Part shown: piece after piece, positions 1-43,100 of the stretch
How positions within the stretch are numbered: position 1 is the first letter of the stretch
How the letters are laid out: the number at the start of each line of letters is the position of its first letter
Source: VRUE01 sp963824705
GTDB lineage: Bacteria > Actinomycetota > Thermoleophilia > Solirubrobacterales > 70-9
DNA length: 64,000 bases
Direction of reading: 5' to 3'
Assembly: GCA_963824705.1 (NCBI GenBank)
Contig: CAWGQE010000003.1
Location: forward strand, 2,232,001-2,296,000
Notes under the pieces: generated by a model
Told to the model about the DNA's origin: nothing
Databases searched by the model: none
The model's input: the letters and a program-made list of their open reading frames with translations, nothing else
Position numbers and translations under genes: made by a program

Positions 1-15329
<15,329 letters not shown>

Positions 15330-15331
15330 GC

Positions 15332-31104
<15,773 letters not shown>

Positions 31105-31108
<4 letters not shown>

Positions 31109-31125
31109 GCCGAACCGAGCTCCTT
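31105..31125 (-). promoter_or_regulatory. RBS and GTGA overlap, PKS gene A to gene B
   Basis: AAGGAG (31125-31120), 11 nt, then GTGA. The GTG start of gene B shares three bases with the TGA frame of gene A; the docking helix begins directly after it. Confidence 0.8.
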
Positions 31126-34100
31126 GTCGATGAGCTCAAACAGCTCGTCGTCCGAGGCAGAGTCGAGGTAGGCGCCGGATGACCCGTTGCCGAGCGCATG
31201 CTCCGTGTCGGCGGCGTCCTCGAAAAGCTGCTGGAAACGCGCATTTAGGGATCGAAGCCGCACGGCGACCCGCTGGCGCTCGGCAGGCTCCACTGTTCCC
31301 AACAGCGATTCCAGCCGATCGAACGCATGTTGCATCGAAGACTGAGCTGGCTCGCCGCCCACCACCTGGTTGAGCACGTGCTCTGTCACGGCCTCCGCTG
31401 TGGGGTAGTCGAAGACAACCGTTGCCTCGAGCGCCACCCCCGTCGCCTCGGTGAGGCGGTTGCGCAGCTCGACCGCGCCGAGCGAGTCGAAGCCGAGGTC
31501 CTTGAAACTCGTTTTTGGCTCGATCGCCTCGACGGTGGCATGACCGAGGACGGCGGCGGCCTGCTCGCGCACCATTTCGAGAACGGCGGTTGCGCGCTCC
31601 GACTCAGGGATCATCGCGAGGCGACGGGCGCGCGCGCCGCTGGTCCTCCTCGAGCGGCGGCGGTCGGTCGAGACGAGATCCGAGAGCAGCGACGGCAGCG
31701 TCCCGGCTCCGGCGGCGGAGCGGAGGGCGAGACGATCGAGCGGGACGACCACTCGCAGTGGGCCTGGCGCCGCGAGGGCGCGATCGAGGAGCTCGAGGCC
31801 TCGGCCGGTGGCAATCGGGACGATGCCGTTACGAGCAAGGCGAGCCCGATCGGCCTCGCTGAGCTCGCGGCTCATTTCGCTGTCGATCTCCCAGGGCCCC
31901 CAGGCGATCGAGTTGGCGGGCAGGCCTTCCGCACAGCGTTGCTGGGCAAGCGCGTCGAGGAACGAGTTGGCGGCCGCGTAGTTGCCCTGGCCCGGACTGC
32001 CGATCGTGGCGGCGCCCGAGGAGTAGACGACGAAGGCAGACAGGTCCTTCTCGGCGGTCAGCTCGTGCAGGTGCGAGGCGGCGTCCGCCTTGGGGGCAAA
32101 CACCCCGTCGAGGCGTCCGGCGCCCAGCGACTCGATCGTGCCGTCGTCGAGCACGCCGGCCGAGTGGACGACGGCGGTCAACGGGTGCTCGGCGGGAGCT
32201 CGGGCCAGCAGCGCCTCGACCTGCTCGCGATCGGAGACGTCGCAGGCAACGGCGGTCGCCTCGCAACCGACATCGGCCAACTCAGCGAGCAATTGGGCGG
32301 CACCGGGGGTTGCGGGACCGCGGCGGCCGGCCAACAGCAGGCGCTTGGTCCCATGGGAGGTGGCGAGGTGACGGGCCGTGATCGCGCCAATGCCGGTGAG
32401 CCCCCCGGTGATCAGCACCGTGCCCTCGGGGTCGAGAGACTGCGGGACGGTGAGCACGGCCTTTCCGACGAGGCGGGCCTGACTGAGGGCGCGAAATGCG
32501 GTGGTCGCCTCGCGGACGTCCCAGGCGGTGATCGGCAGGTGGGCAAGGCAACCGCGCTCGAAGAGCCCGACCAACTCGGCGATGATCTCGCCGAGCCGCT
32601 CGGGGCCTGCTTCGAAGAGGTCGAAGGCCCGGTACCTCACCCCGGGATGGATCTCGGCGATCTCCGCGGCGTCGCGGACGTCGGCCTTGCCCATCTCCAG
32701 GAAGCGCCCACCCTGGGGCAGGAGGTCGAGTGAGGCGTCGACGAACTCACGTGCCAACGAGTCGAGGACCACCTCGACACCCTCCCCCCCGGTGACTCCC
32801 AGGAACTTCTCCTTGAACTCGAGGTCTCGCGAGGAAGCGATGTGGTCCTCGTCTAGACCCATATCTCGCAGCGCGTCCCACTTGGCGGGGCTGGCCGTCG
32901 CGAAGACCTCGGCGCCGAGGTGGCGGGCGATCTGGATCGCGGCGGTGCCCACACCGCCGGCGCCAGCATGGATCAGCACCCGCTCGCCAACCTTTAGGCC
33001 CGCGAGGTCGACGAGCCCGTAATAGGCGGTGGCGAAGGCGATCGGAGCCGAGGCGCCCTGGGCGAAGGTCCAGTCCTCGGGCAGAGGGGCGAGCATGCGG
33101 CGGTCGGCGACGGTGAGTGAGCCGAAAGCTCCGGGCAGCAGCCCGAAGACGCGAGCCCCGGACACGATGTCCGAGACCCCGGGACCCACCTCGACGACGA
33201 CCCCAGCTCCCTCCCCCCCGATCTCCGCGTCACTGTCCGGATACATCCCGAGGGCGACCAACACGTCGCGGAAGTTGATGCCGGCTGCGCGGATCGCGAC
33301 GCGTACCTCGCCAAGCTGTAACTCACGCTCTGCCTCGCCGGCCTCGACGACCCGCAGGCTCTCGAGTGCCCCGGCCTCGCCGGCCTCCAGGCGCCAGGGC
33401 GCCTCCGGTGTGCTCAGCTCCTCTTGGGGCCGCGCCGGACGGAGACGAGGCACGTGGGCAACGCCGTTACGCAGGCCCAGCTGTGGCTCCTCCTCGACCG
33501 CCAACACTGTGGCGAGCACCCGCGCGACGGTCTCCCCGGCATCGACGTCGACGAGAACGAAGCGGCCGGGGTGCTCGGACTGGGCGGAGCGCACCAGGCC
33601 CCAGACCGCCGCCGACGCGGGGTCCGTAGCCTCGCCCGGCAACACGGCCATCGCCCCGCGAGTAAGGAAGGCGAGGCGGCCCTCGGCACCGTGGGCGAGG
33701 AACGCCTGCAAGGCCTCCAGGGCTGCAGTGCTCAGTGCGCGGGCGGCATCCGCCGGATCCAGCCCCGGATCCGGGACGCACTCCAAGACCTCGACTCCGG
33801 CACTCTGGCCGACGGGCTCAGGCAGGTCGATGGCCTCCCACCCGAGCCGCAGCAGGTCATCGCCCTCGACGCGACCCTCGGTCGCAAGCTGAGACGGGTC
33901 GAGCCGGCGCATAGTGAGAGAGATGGAGCAGACGGGCACGCCGTCGGAATCGGCGGCGTCGAGCCGGATGCGCTCGTCCTCAACCGCGATCCGCACCCGC
34001 AGGGCGGTGGCGCCATGCTCCCCTCCCACCGACACGCCACTGAAGCTGAAGGGCAGCCGCGGGCCCTGCTCGGGGTCGGCATCCAGCATCGATGCGTGAA

Positions 34101-37100
34101 GCGCCGCATCGAGCAGCGCCGGGTGAAGGCCGAAGCGCTTGGCCTCCCGCGCCTGCTCGTCGGCGAGGGAAACCTCCGCGAAGAACTCGTTGCCCGCTCC
34201 CCAGGCCACCTCTAGGCCCTGGAAGGCGAGGCCGTAGTCGATGCCGATCGCGGCAGCGCGGTCATAGAAGTCTTCGGTGGCGATCGGCTCTGCCCCGGGC
34301 GGGGGCCAGGCGGTGGCGTCGAAGGCAGCTTGGAGCGGCTCCGCCTGGGGCGTGAGGGTGCCGAAGGCGTGGCGGGTCCAGGGGAGGGGCTCTGACTCCT
34401 CCTCGTCCGTTGGCTCGACTCGCGAGTGGATCTCGACTTCGAAGCGCTCCACATCCCCTTCGGTGGCGGAGACGCTGACTTGCAGTTGCACGGCTCCCTC
34501 CTCGGCGATGATCAGCGGGGACTCCAAGACGAGCTCTGCGAGGTGCTCCGCGCCGACCTCCGCGCCGGCCCTGAGCGCCATCTCCACGAAAGCGGTACCG
34601 GGCAAAAGGACGGCGCCGCCGACCGCGTGGTCTTTTACCCAGGGATGCGTCTTTTGGGAGATGCGCCCGGTGAGCAGGTGCTCTCCCTCACCCGAGAGGG
34701 AGATCGAGGCTCCCAGGAGGGGGTGAGCGCTGTTGCTTTGACCGAGTGCGTGGGCGTCGGTCGCACCCGTCCCCCCTTCGAGCCAGTAGCGCTGCCTTTG
34801 GAAGGGGTAGGTGGGCAGCTCGGCGAGGGCCGGCTCGAGGCTCTCGAAGAGCGGTGAGAAGTCGACCGCGACTCCGTTTGCGTGAGCCTGGCCGGCCGAA
34901 GCGAGAAAGCGCTTCAGCCCACCTTCGTCTCGCCTCAGGGTGTGCAGGGCGAGGGCCTGGGCGTCTCGGGCCTCGATCGTGCTCTCGATCGCCATCGAGA
35001 GCACCGGGTGGGCACTGATCTCCAGCAGGGCACCGTGGCCGTCTTCGAGCAGTCGCTCGGTCGCCGCCTCGAAGCGCACCGGCTCCCTGAGGTTGCGGTA
35101 CCAGTAAGCGGCATCGAGCTCCTCGCCGGCGATCGGCTCGCCGCTGACCGTGGAGTAGAAGGGGATCCGGGCCTCGCCGGGTGAGATCGGGGCGAGTGCC
35201 TCGAGGACCTCTTCGCGGAGGAACTCGACGTGGTGGGAGTGGGAGGGAATCGTCGCCGCAACCTCGCGGGCGCGGATGTCTCGCTCCTCGCAGTGGGCCA
35301 GGAGCTCTGCCAGCTCCCCCTCGCCGCAGGCCACGGTGACGGCGCTCGGGCTGTTCACCGCGGCGAGCGCGACTTTGCCCTCCCACTTCTGCAAGAGCTC
35401 CTCCGCCCGCTCGGCCGAGAGGGCGAGTGAGACCATCGCTCCCTTGCCGGCGAGTTTGGCGATCGCTTGGCTGCGCAGGGCCGCGAGCCTTGCTCCGTCG
35501 CCCAGGGAGAGAGCCCCGGCCACTACCGCGGCGGCGATCTCGCCCTGGGAGTGACCGACGACGGCCGCGGGCCGCACACCGTAGGAGCCCCACAGCCGCG
35601 CCAAGGCGATCATCGTCGCGAAGAGGACCGGCTGGACGGCCTCGATGCGCTCCATCCACCCTCCGTCTTCTGAGCGGAGTGCCTCGAGCACCGAGAAGTC
35701 GAGGAACTCGCCCAGCGCTTCGTCGCACTCGGCCATGGCGGCGGCAAAGACCGGGCTCTCCTCGAGGAGGCCCTTGGCCATCCCCGCCCACTGCGATCCC
35801 TGACCGGGGAAGACGAAGGCGACCTTTGAGTGAGAGGAGGCATTGCCCTGAACGAGGTTGGGCGAGGCTTTGCCGGTGGTCAAAGCGTCGAGGCCCTCGA
35901 GCAGCTCGGCCTTGTCGGCTCCCACCACGACAGCCCTGTGGGACAGCGATGCCCTGGAGGAGAGCAGGGTGTGGGCGATGTCGATCGGGTCCTGCTCGCT
36001 CTTCTCCGCGTGGGCGGCAAGACGCCCGGCGTAGTCCCGCAGGGCCTCTGGGGTTTTCGCCGAGATCGCCCAGGGGATCGCCGGGGGGCGGGCTTCCTCG
36101 TCGCGCTGGGGGGATGGAAGCTCGGGCGGCTCCTCGATGATCACGTGCGCGTTGGTTCCCGAGATGCCAAAGGAGGAGATGCCTGCTCTCCTCGGTCGCC
36201 CGCCGCGCTTCCACTCGCGGGGTTTGTTGAGAAGCTCGATCTCGCCAGAGCTCCAGTCGACGTGGGGAGTGGGCTCGGCCGCGTGCAGGGTCGGGGGCAG
36301 CTCTTCTTCTCTGAGCGCCATCACCATCTTGATCACGCCGCCGACTCCCGCGGCCGCCTGGGTGTGGCCGATGTTGGACTTCAGCGAGCCGAGGGCCAAT
36401 GGGCCGTTGTCCCGCTCTTGTCCGTAGGTGGCCAAGAGGGCCTGGGCCTCGATCGGGTCGCCGAGGACCGTTCCCGTGCCGTGCGCCTCGACCGCGTCGA
36501 CCTCGCTCGGCTTCAGGCCCGCGTTTGCCAGTGCCTGGCGGATGACTCTCTCCTGGGATGGGCCGTTGGGGGCGGTCAGTCCGTTGCTCGCCCCGTCCTG
36601 GTTGATGGCAGAGCCCTTGATCGTGGCGAGGATGCGGCGGTTGTTGCGCTTTGCGTCGGAGAGGCGCTCGAGCAGGAGCAGGCCGCAGCCCTCCGAGAAG
36701 CCGGCGCCGTCGGCATCTGCACTGAAGGACTTGCAACGGCCGTCTGGGGCAAGCCCACCTTGCCGGCTCATCTCGGTGAACATCGACGGCGACGCCATCG
36801 TCGTCACCCCACCCGCCAGCGCCAGGTCGCACTCGCCCGAGCGCAGCGCCTGGGCGGCGAGATGGGTCGCGACCAGCGAAGCGGAGCAGGCGGTATCGAC
36901 CGTCACCGCCGGGCCCTCGAGGCCGAGGGTGTATGAGATGCGGCCGGATACCGCCCCCGTGCCGCTTCCCGTTAGCCGCAGGCCGTCGAGATCGGCCCCC
37001 GCGGCGTTGGATAGGGCGATGTAGTCCTGGAACGCGAGTCCCGCGAAAACCCCGGTGCTGCTTCCGTGCAGCGAGGCGGGGTCGACCCCAGCGTCCTCCA

Positions 37101-40100
37101 GCGCCTCCCAGGCTCCTTCCAGGAGGAGGCGCTGTTGGGGGTCCGTCGCGGTCGCCTCGCGCGGGGGAATACCGAAGAAGGCGGAATCGAAGTCGGCGGC
37201 GTCGCCCAGAAAACCACCCTCGTGGGCGTTGGTGGTGCCGGCCTGGTCGGAATCGGGGTGGTAGAGGCGCTCGATGTCCCAGCCCCGGTCCTCGGGGAAC
37301 TCGACGATTCCATCCCCGCCATTGGCGACGAGCTTCCAGAGCCGTTCAGGAGAGGAAGCCTCACCCGGATAGCGGCAGCTCATGCCGACGATCGCGATCG
37401 GCTCGTCGAAGCCGCGGGCCGCCCGCACGACGATGTCCGAGCGGGCGCTTCCGACGATCTTTTCGAGCAGGTGCCCGACAACCGCTTCCGGGTTGGGGTG
37501 GTCGAACATCAGGGTCGCCTCCAGGCGCACCCCCATCGCCTCGGCGAGGCGATTGCGCAGCTCTACGGCGCCGAGCGAGTCGAAGCCGAGGTCCTTGAAA
37601 TTGGCGGCGGGGTCGATCGCCTCGAGGGAGGAGTGGCCGAGCACGGCGGCGGCGTGCTCGCGGACGACCTCGAGGACGGCGGCCTCGCGCTCTGCCTCTG
37701 GGATCGCCGCCAGGCGGCGGGCCAGGGAGCCGCTGTTCGCCTTGGTGCGGCGGCGTCCCGAATGGACCAGTTCCGAGAGCAGCGGCGCCAGCATCCCGGC
37801 GCGTGCCGAGGAGCGCAGGGCGGCGCGATCGAGCGGCGCCGCTACCAACGCGGGGGCGGACAGGAGACCGGCGCGATCGAAGAGCTCGAGTCCGTGCTCG
37901 GTCGCGAGGGGCTTGAAACCCGCCCGAGCGAGACGCCCCCGCTCGACTTCACCGAGGCCCTCGGTCAATTCGCTGTCCTGCTCCCACAGACCCCAGCCGA
38001 TAGCGGTGGAAGGAAGGCCCGCCGCGTGGCGAGCGTGCGCGAGGGCGTCGAGGAACGCGTTGGCGGCGGCGTAGTTGCCCTGTCCCGGATTGCCGGCGGT
38101 GCCGGCGCCCGAGGAGTAGAGGACGAAGGCAGAGAGATCCATCTCCCGGGTCAGCTCGTGCAGGTGCCAGGCGGCATCGGCCTTGGGAGCGAGGACGGCG
38201 TCGAGGCGCCGGGAGTCGAGCGCATCGATCGTGGCGTCCTCGATCGTGCCGGCCGAGTGCACGACGGCGGTGAGCGGGTGCTCGGGTGGGATCTTGGCGA
38301 GCAGGGCTTCGAGTTGGGAGCGATCGGAGACGTCGCAGACGAGGGCCTTTGCCTCGCAACCCAGCTCGGCCAGCTCGGCGATCAGCTCGGTTGCACCCGG
38401 GGCATCGGGGCCACGACGGCTGGTGAGCAGCAGGTTCTTGGCGCCGTGGGAGGTGGCGAGGTGGCAGGCGGTGATCGCGCCCAGGCCCGAGAGGCCGCCG
38501 GTGACGAGGACGGTGCCCTGGGGGTCCAACGGCTGGGGGACCGTGAGCACCGCCTTGCCGATGAGGCGGGCTTGGCTGAGGGCGCGGAAGGCACGGGGGG
38601 CGTTTCGCAGGTCCCAGGTGGTGAGCGGCAGGTGGGTCAGGGCGCCTTGCTCGAAGAGGTCGAGCAGCTCCTCGAGGATCTCCCCGATTCGCTTTGGCTC
38701 CACTTCGAGCAGGTCGAAGGCCCGGTAGGCGACCCCGGGGTGGGACTCCGCGACCCGCGCGGCGTCGCGGATGTCGGTCTTGCCCATCTCCAGGAAGCGA
38801 CCTCCCCTGGGCAGGAGGTCCAGGGAGGCATCGACGAACTCGCGGGCCAGCGAGTCGAGCACTACGTCCATGCCTTGCCCGTCGGTCAGCTCGAGGAACT
38901 TCTCCTTGAAGTCGAGATCGCGCGAGGAGGCGATGTGATCGTCGTCTAGGCCCAGCGCTCGCAGCGCGTCCCACTTGGCGGGGCTGGCGGTGGCGAAGAC
39001 CTCGGCGCCGAGGTGGCGGGCTATCCGCACGGCGGCGGTGCCTACCCCGCCGGCGCCGGCGTGGATCAGGACCCGCTCGCCGGGCTCGAGGCCGGCGAGG
39101 TCGAGGAGGCCGTAGTGGGCGGTGGCGGTGGCGATCGGAACGGAGGCGCCCTCCGCGAAGGACCAGCTCCTGGGGAGCGCCGCCAGCATGCGGCTGTCGG
39201 CGACCGCGAGCGGCCCGAAGGCGCCGGCGAAGAGTCCGAAAACACGGTCGCCGGGGGAGAAACCCTCAACCTCCGAGCCGACCTCGGTGACAACGCCGGC
39301 GCCCTCGCCGCCGATCGTCGTCTTACCCGGGTACATCCCGAGAACGACGAGCACGTCGCGGAAGTTGAGCCCGGCGGCGTGGACGGCGACCCGCACCTCG
39401 TGGCCCTTCAGGTCGCGTTCGGCCTCGGGAGACTCGACCGGAGCGATGCTCTCGATCGTCTTTTCCCCGCCGGCTTCGAGATGCCACGCGCGGACCGCCG
39501 AAACAGGGAGGCTGCCCCGGCCGGCCACCCCCAACCGCGGCACCGAGGCAACCCCCTCGCGCAGGGCCAGCTGGGGCTCCTCCACCTGGGCGAGAGCCGC
39601 GGCGAGCGCCTCCTTGGAGGCATCGCTGCCGTCTGCGTCGATCAAGAGGAAGCGGCCGGGGTGCTCTGCTTGTGCCGAGCGGACCAGCCCCCAGACAGCG
39701 GCCGCTGCCGGGTCGGGGGACTCGCCGTCGGAGACGGCCATCGCCCCCTCGGTGAGGATCGCCAGGCGGGCCTCGGCTTTGTCTCGATCGGCGAGGAATG
39801 CCTGGATCGCCTCCAGGGCCGTGGCGGTGTGGGCGTGGGCTGCCCGGGCTGGGTCCTCCCCTTGGGTTGGGGCGGACTCGAAGATCTCCGCCTCCGCGGT
39901 CCCCGCGAGATCGCCGAGCTCCACCTCGGTCCAGTGGAGCTCGAAGAGGGCGTCGGGCTCCTTTGCGCCCTTTGCCCGCAGACGGGAGGGGTCGAGGGGG
40001 CGGGCGAGGAGCGAGGCGATCGAGACCGCGCCAATGCCCTCCGGATCGTTGGCGTCCAGTCGGAGGCGATCGCCCTGGGGTGCGATCCGTACGCGCAGAT

Positions 40101-43100
40101 CGGAGGCACCCGCCGCCTCGCCCAGCGTCATCCCGCCAAAGCTGAAGGGCAGCCGCACGCCTTCGGCCGGATCGGCCCCGGCGAGGGCGACGTGTCCGGC
40201 CGCGTCCAAGAGCGCGGGGTGCACCCCGAAGCGCCCGGCTTCCCTCTGTTGCTCCTCGGCCAGCGATACCTCCGCGTAGAGCTCCTCGCCCAGCTTCCAG
40301 GCTGCCTCGAGACCCTGGAAGGCGGGGCCGTACCCCAGGCCGATCTCCGCAACGTCGTCATAGAAGTCGGTGACCGCGATCGACTCGGCTCCCTCGGGGG
40401 GCCAGGCGCTTGCATCGAAGCCGGCCGGGCTCGACTCCTCGGTGGTGAGGGTCCCGGAGGCGTGGCGGGTCCAGGGCTCGGTGTCTTTCTCGTCTTCCTC
40501 TTGGCCTTGGTCTGGGCGGGAGTGGATCGCGACCTGGAAGCTCTCGGGATCCTCCTCGGTGGCGCTGAGGGTGACCTGGATCTGGGTTGCCCCTGTCTCG
40601 GAGAGGATCAGGGGTGCCTCGAGGATCAGCTCCAGCAGGTGCCCTGCCCCTTCTTTGGCGCCCGCGGCCAGAGCCAGCTCGGCGAAGGCGGTGCCGGGGA
40701 ACAGGACATTGCCCGCAACCGCGTGGTCCTTGACCCAGGGATGGCTCTTCTGGGAGATCCGCCCGGTGAAGATGCGGGTGCCCTCGGCGGCGAGGGAGAT
40801 CGAGGCGCCGAGCAGGGGGTGATCGGTGGCGCTTTGCCCGAGGCTCGATGGATCGCCCGTGCCCCGCCCCGCCTCGAGCCAGTAGCGCTGGCGCTGGAAG
40901 GGGTAGGTAGGTAGCTCCGCGGGAGCCGGTGGCGGGTCTCCGAGCAGGGCTTTGAAGTCGGGCTTTGCGCCCGAGGCATGCATCGCCCCCAAGGCGGCGA
41001 TCAAAGAGGTCGGCTCCGGGGTCTCCTTTTGCAGGGTCGGCGCGAAGGTCGCCTCTTCGTCTTCGAGCGTCTCGGTGGCAAGCGCGGTGAGAGTCGTCCC
41101 CGCTCCCAGCTCCAGGAAGCGGCCGACTCCCTTGTCCCCGAGGTACTCGATGCCTTTGGCAAAGCGCACCGCCTCTCTTATCTGGGAGGCCCAGTAGGCG
41201 GGGGAGGTCGCCTCATTCTCGCTCAGCTCCTCGCCGGTTACGTTGGAGACGATCGGGATCTGGGGGGCTTTGAACTCGAGCTCAGAGGCGAGCTGCTCGA
41301 ACTCCTCGAGCATCGGCTCGATCAGTTGGGAGTGGAAGGCGTGGGAGACGTCGAGGCGCTTGGTCTTCTTGCCCGCTTTCCCCTGAAGCGCTTCCCACTC
41401 CTCGAGCGCCTCTTCCTCTCCTGAGACGGAGACGGAGCTCGGCGAGTTGACCGCGGCGATCGTCAGGCGGCCTTCGAAGTCCTTTAGGGACTCCCTTGCC
41501 TCTTGCTCGCTTGCCCTGATCGATGCCATCGCCCCGCCTTGGGGAAGGGCGGCCATCAGGGTTCCCCTTGCCGCGACGAGCTTTGCGGCGTCTTGGAGAG
41601 AGAGGACGCCTGAGAGGTGGGCCGCGCTCAGCTCTCCTATCGAGTGGCCGATCAGGTAGTCGGGAGATGGGCCGAAGTCAGAGATGAGATCGAAGAGGGC
41701 GACCTGCAGGGCGAAGATGGAGGCCTGGGTCACGTCGGTGCGACTGAGGGTGCTCGAGAGCTCTGTCCCGGCCTCGGCGAAGACGGCGTCTTTGACGGAG
41801 AAGGGGAGGTGCTTGTCGAGCTCTTCGCAGGTCTGCTCGAAGGAGTCCCTGTAAGTCGGGAAGGCGTCGTATAGCTCCTTGCCCATCTGGGCTCTTTGGG
41901 AGCCCTGGCCACTTAGGAGGAAGGCTGTCTTTCCCTGCGTCGCCTTGGCGGTTGCGAGACCCGGCTGGGAGCTGCCTTTGACGAGGGCATCCAATCCAGC
42001 GAGGAGCTCCTCTTGGTCGGTGCCAACTACGACAGCCCTGTGGGGCAGCGATGCCCTGGAGGTGAGCAGGGTGTGGGCGACGTCGAGCGGGTCTTGATCT
42101 GCCTGCTCGGCGTGGGCTGCAAGGCGCCCCGCGTAGTCCCTCAGGGCCTCGGGGGTTTTCGCCGAGATCGCCCAGAGGATGACCGGGGGGCTTTGCTCAT
42201 CGCGTTGGGCAGCGGGTTGCTCCGGTGGCTCCTCGATGATCAGGTGCGCGTTGGTTCCCGAGATGCCGAAGGAGGAGATGCCTGCGCGACGGGGGCGCTC
42301 GCCTCGTTTCCACTCGCGAGGCTCGTTCAAGAGCTCGATCTCCCCCGCGCTCCAGTCGACATGGGGAGTGGGCTCCTCTGCGTGCAGGGTCGGGGGCAGC
42401 TCTTCTTCTCGCAGCGCCATCACCATCTTGATCACGCCGCCGACTCCCGCGGCTGCCTGGGTGTGGCCGATGTTGGACTTCAGCGAGCCGAGGGCCAATG
42501 GGCCGTTGTCCCTGTCTTGTCCGTAGGTGGCCAAGAGGGCCTGGGCCTCGATCGGGTCGCCGAGGACGGTTCCCGTGCCGTGGGCCTCTACCGCGTCGAC
42601 CTCGCTCGGCTTCAGGCCCGCGTTTGCCAATGCCTGGCGGATCACCCGCTCTTGGGATGGGCCGTTGGGGGCCGTCAGGCCGTTGCTCGCTCCGTCCTGG
42701 TTGGTGGCCGAGCCCTTGATCGTGGCGAGGATGCGGCGGTTGTTGCGCTTGGCGTCGGAGAGGCGCTCGAGCAGGAGCAGGCCGCAGCCCTCCGACCAGC
42801 CGGTGCCGTCGGCCTCCGCCGAGAAGGATCTGCTGTGCCCGTCGGGGGAAAGCACGCCTTGGCGCGAGAACTCGACGAACATCCGCGGCGTCGCCATCAC
42901 CGTCACTCCGCCGGCCAGCGCCAGCTCGCACTCCCCCGATCGCAGCGCTTGCGCCGCGAGGTGCATCGCGACCAGCGAGGAGGAGCAGGCGGTGTCGACC
43001 GACACCGCCGGGCCCTCGAGGCCAAGGGTGTATGAGAGGCGGCCCGAGACGACACTTCCGGCGCTGCCGATTCCCACCAGTCCCTCGTACTCGGCCGGAA

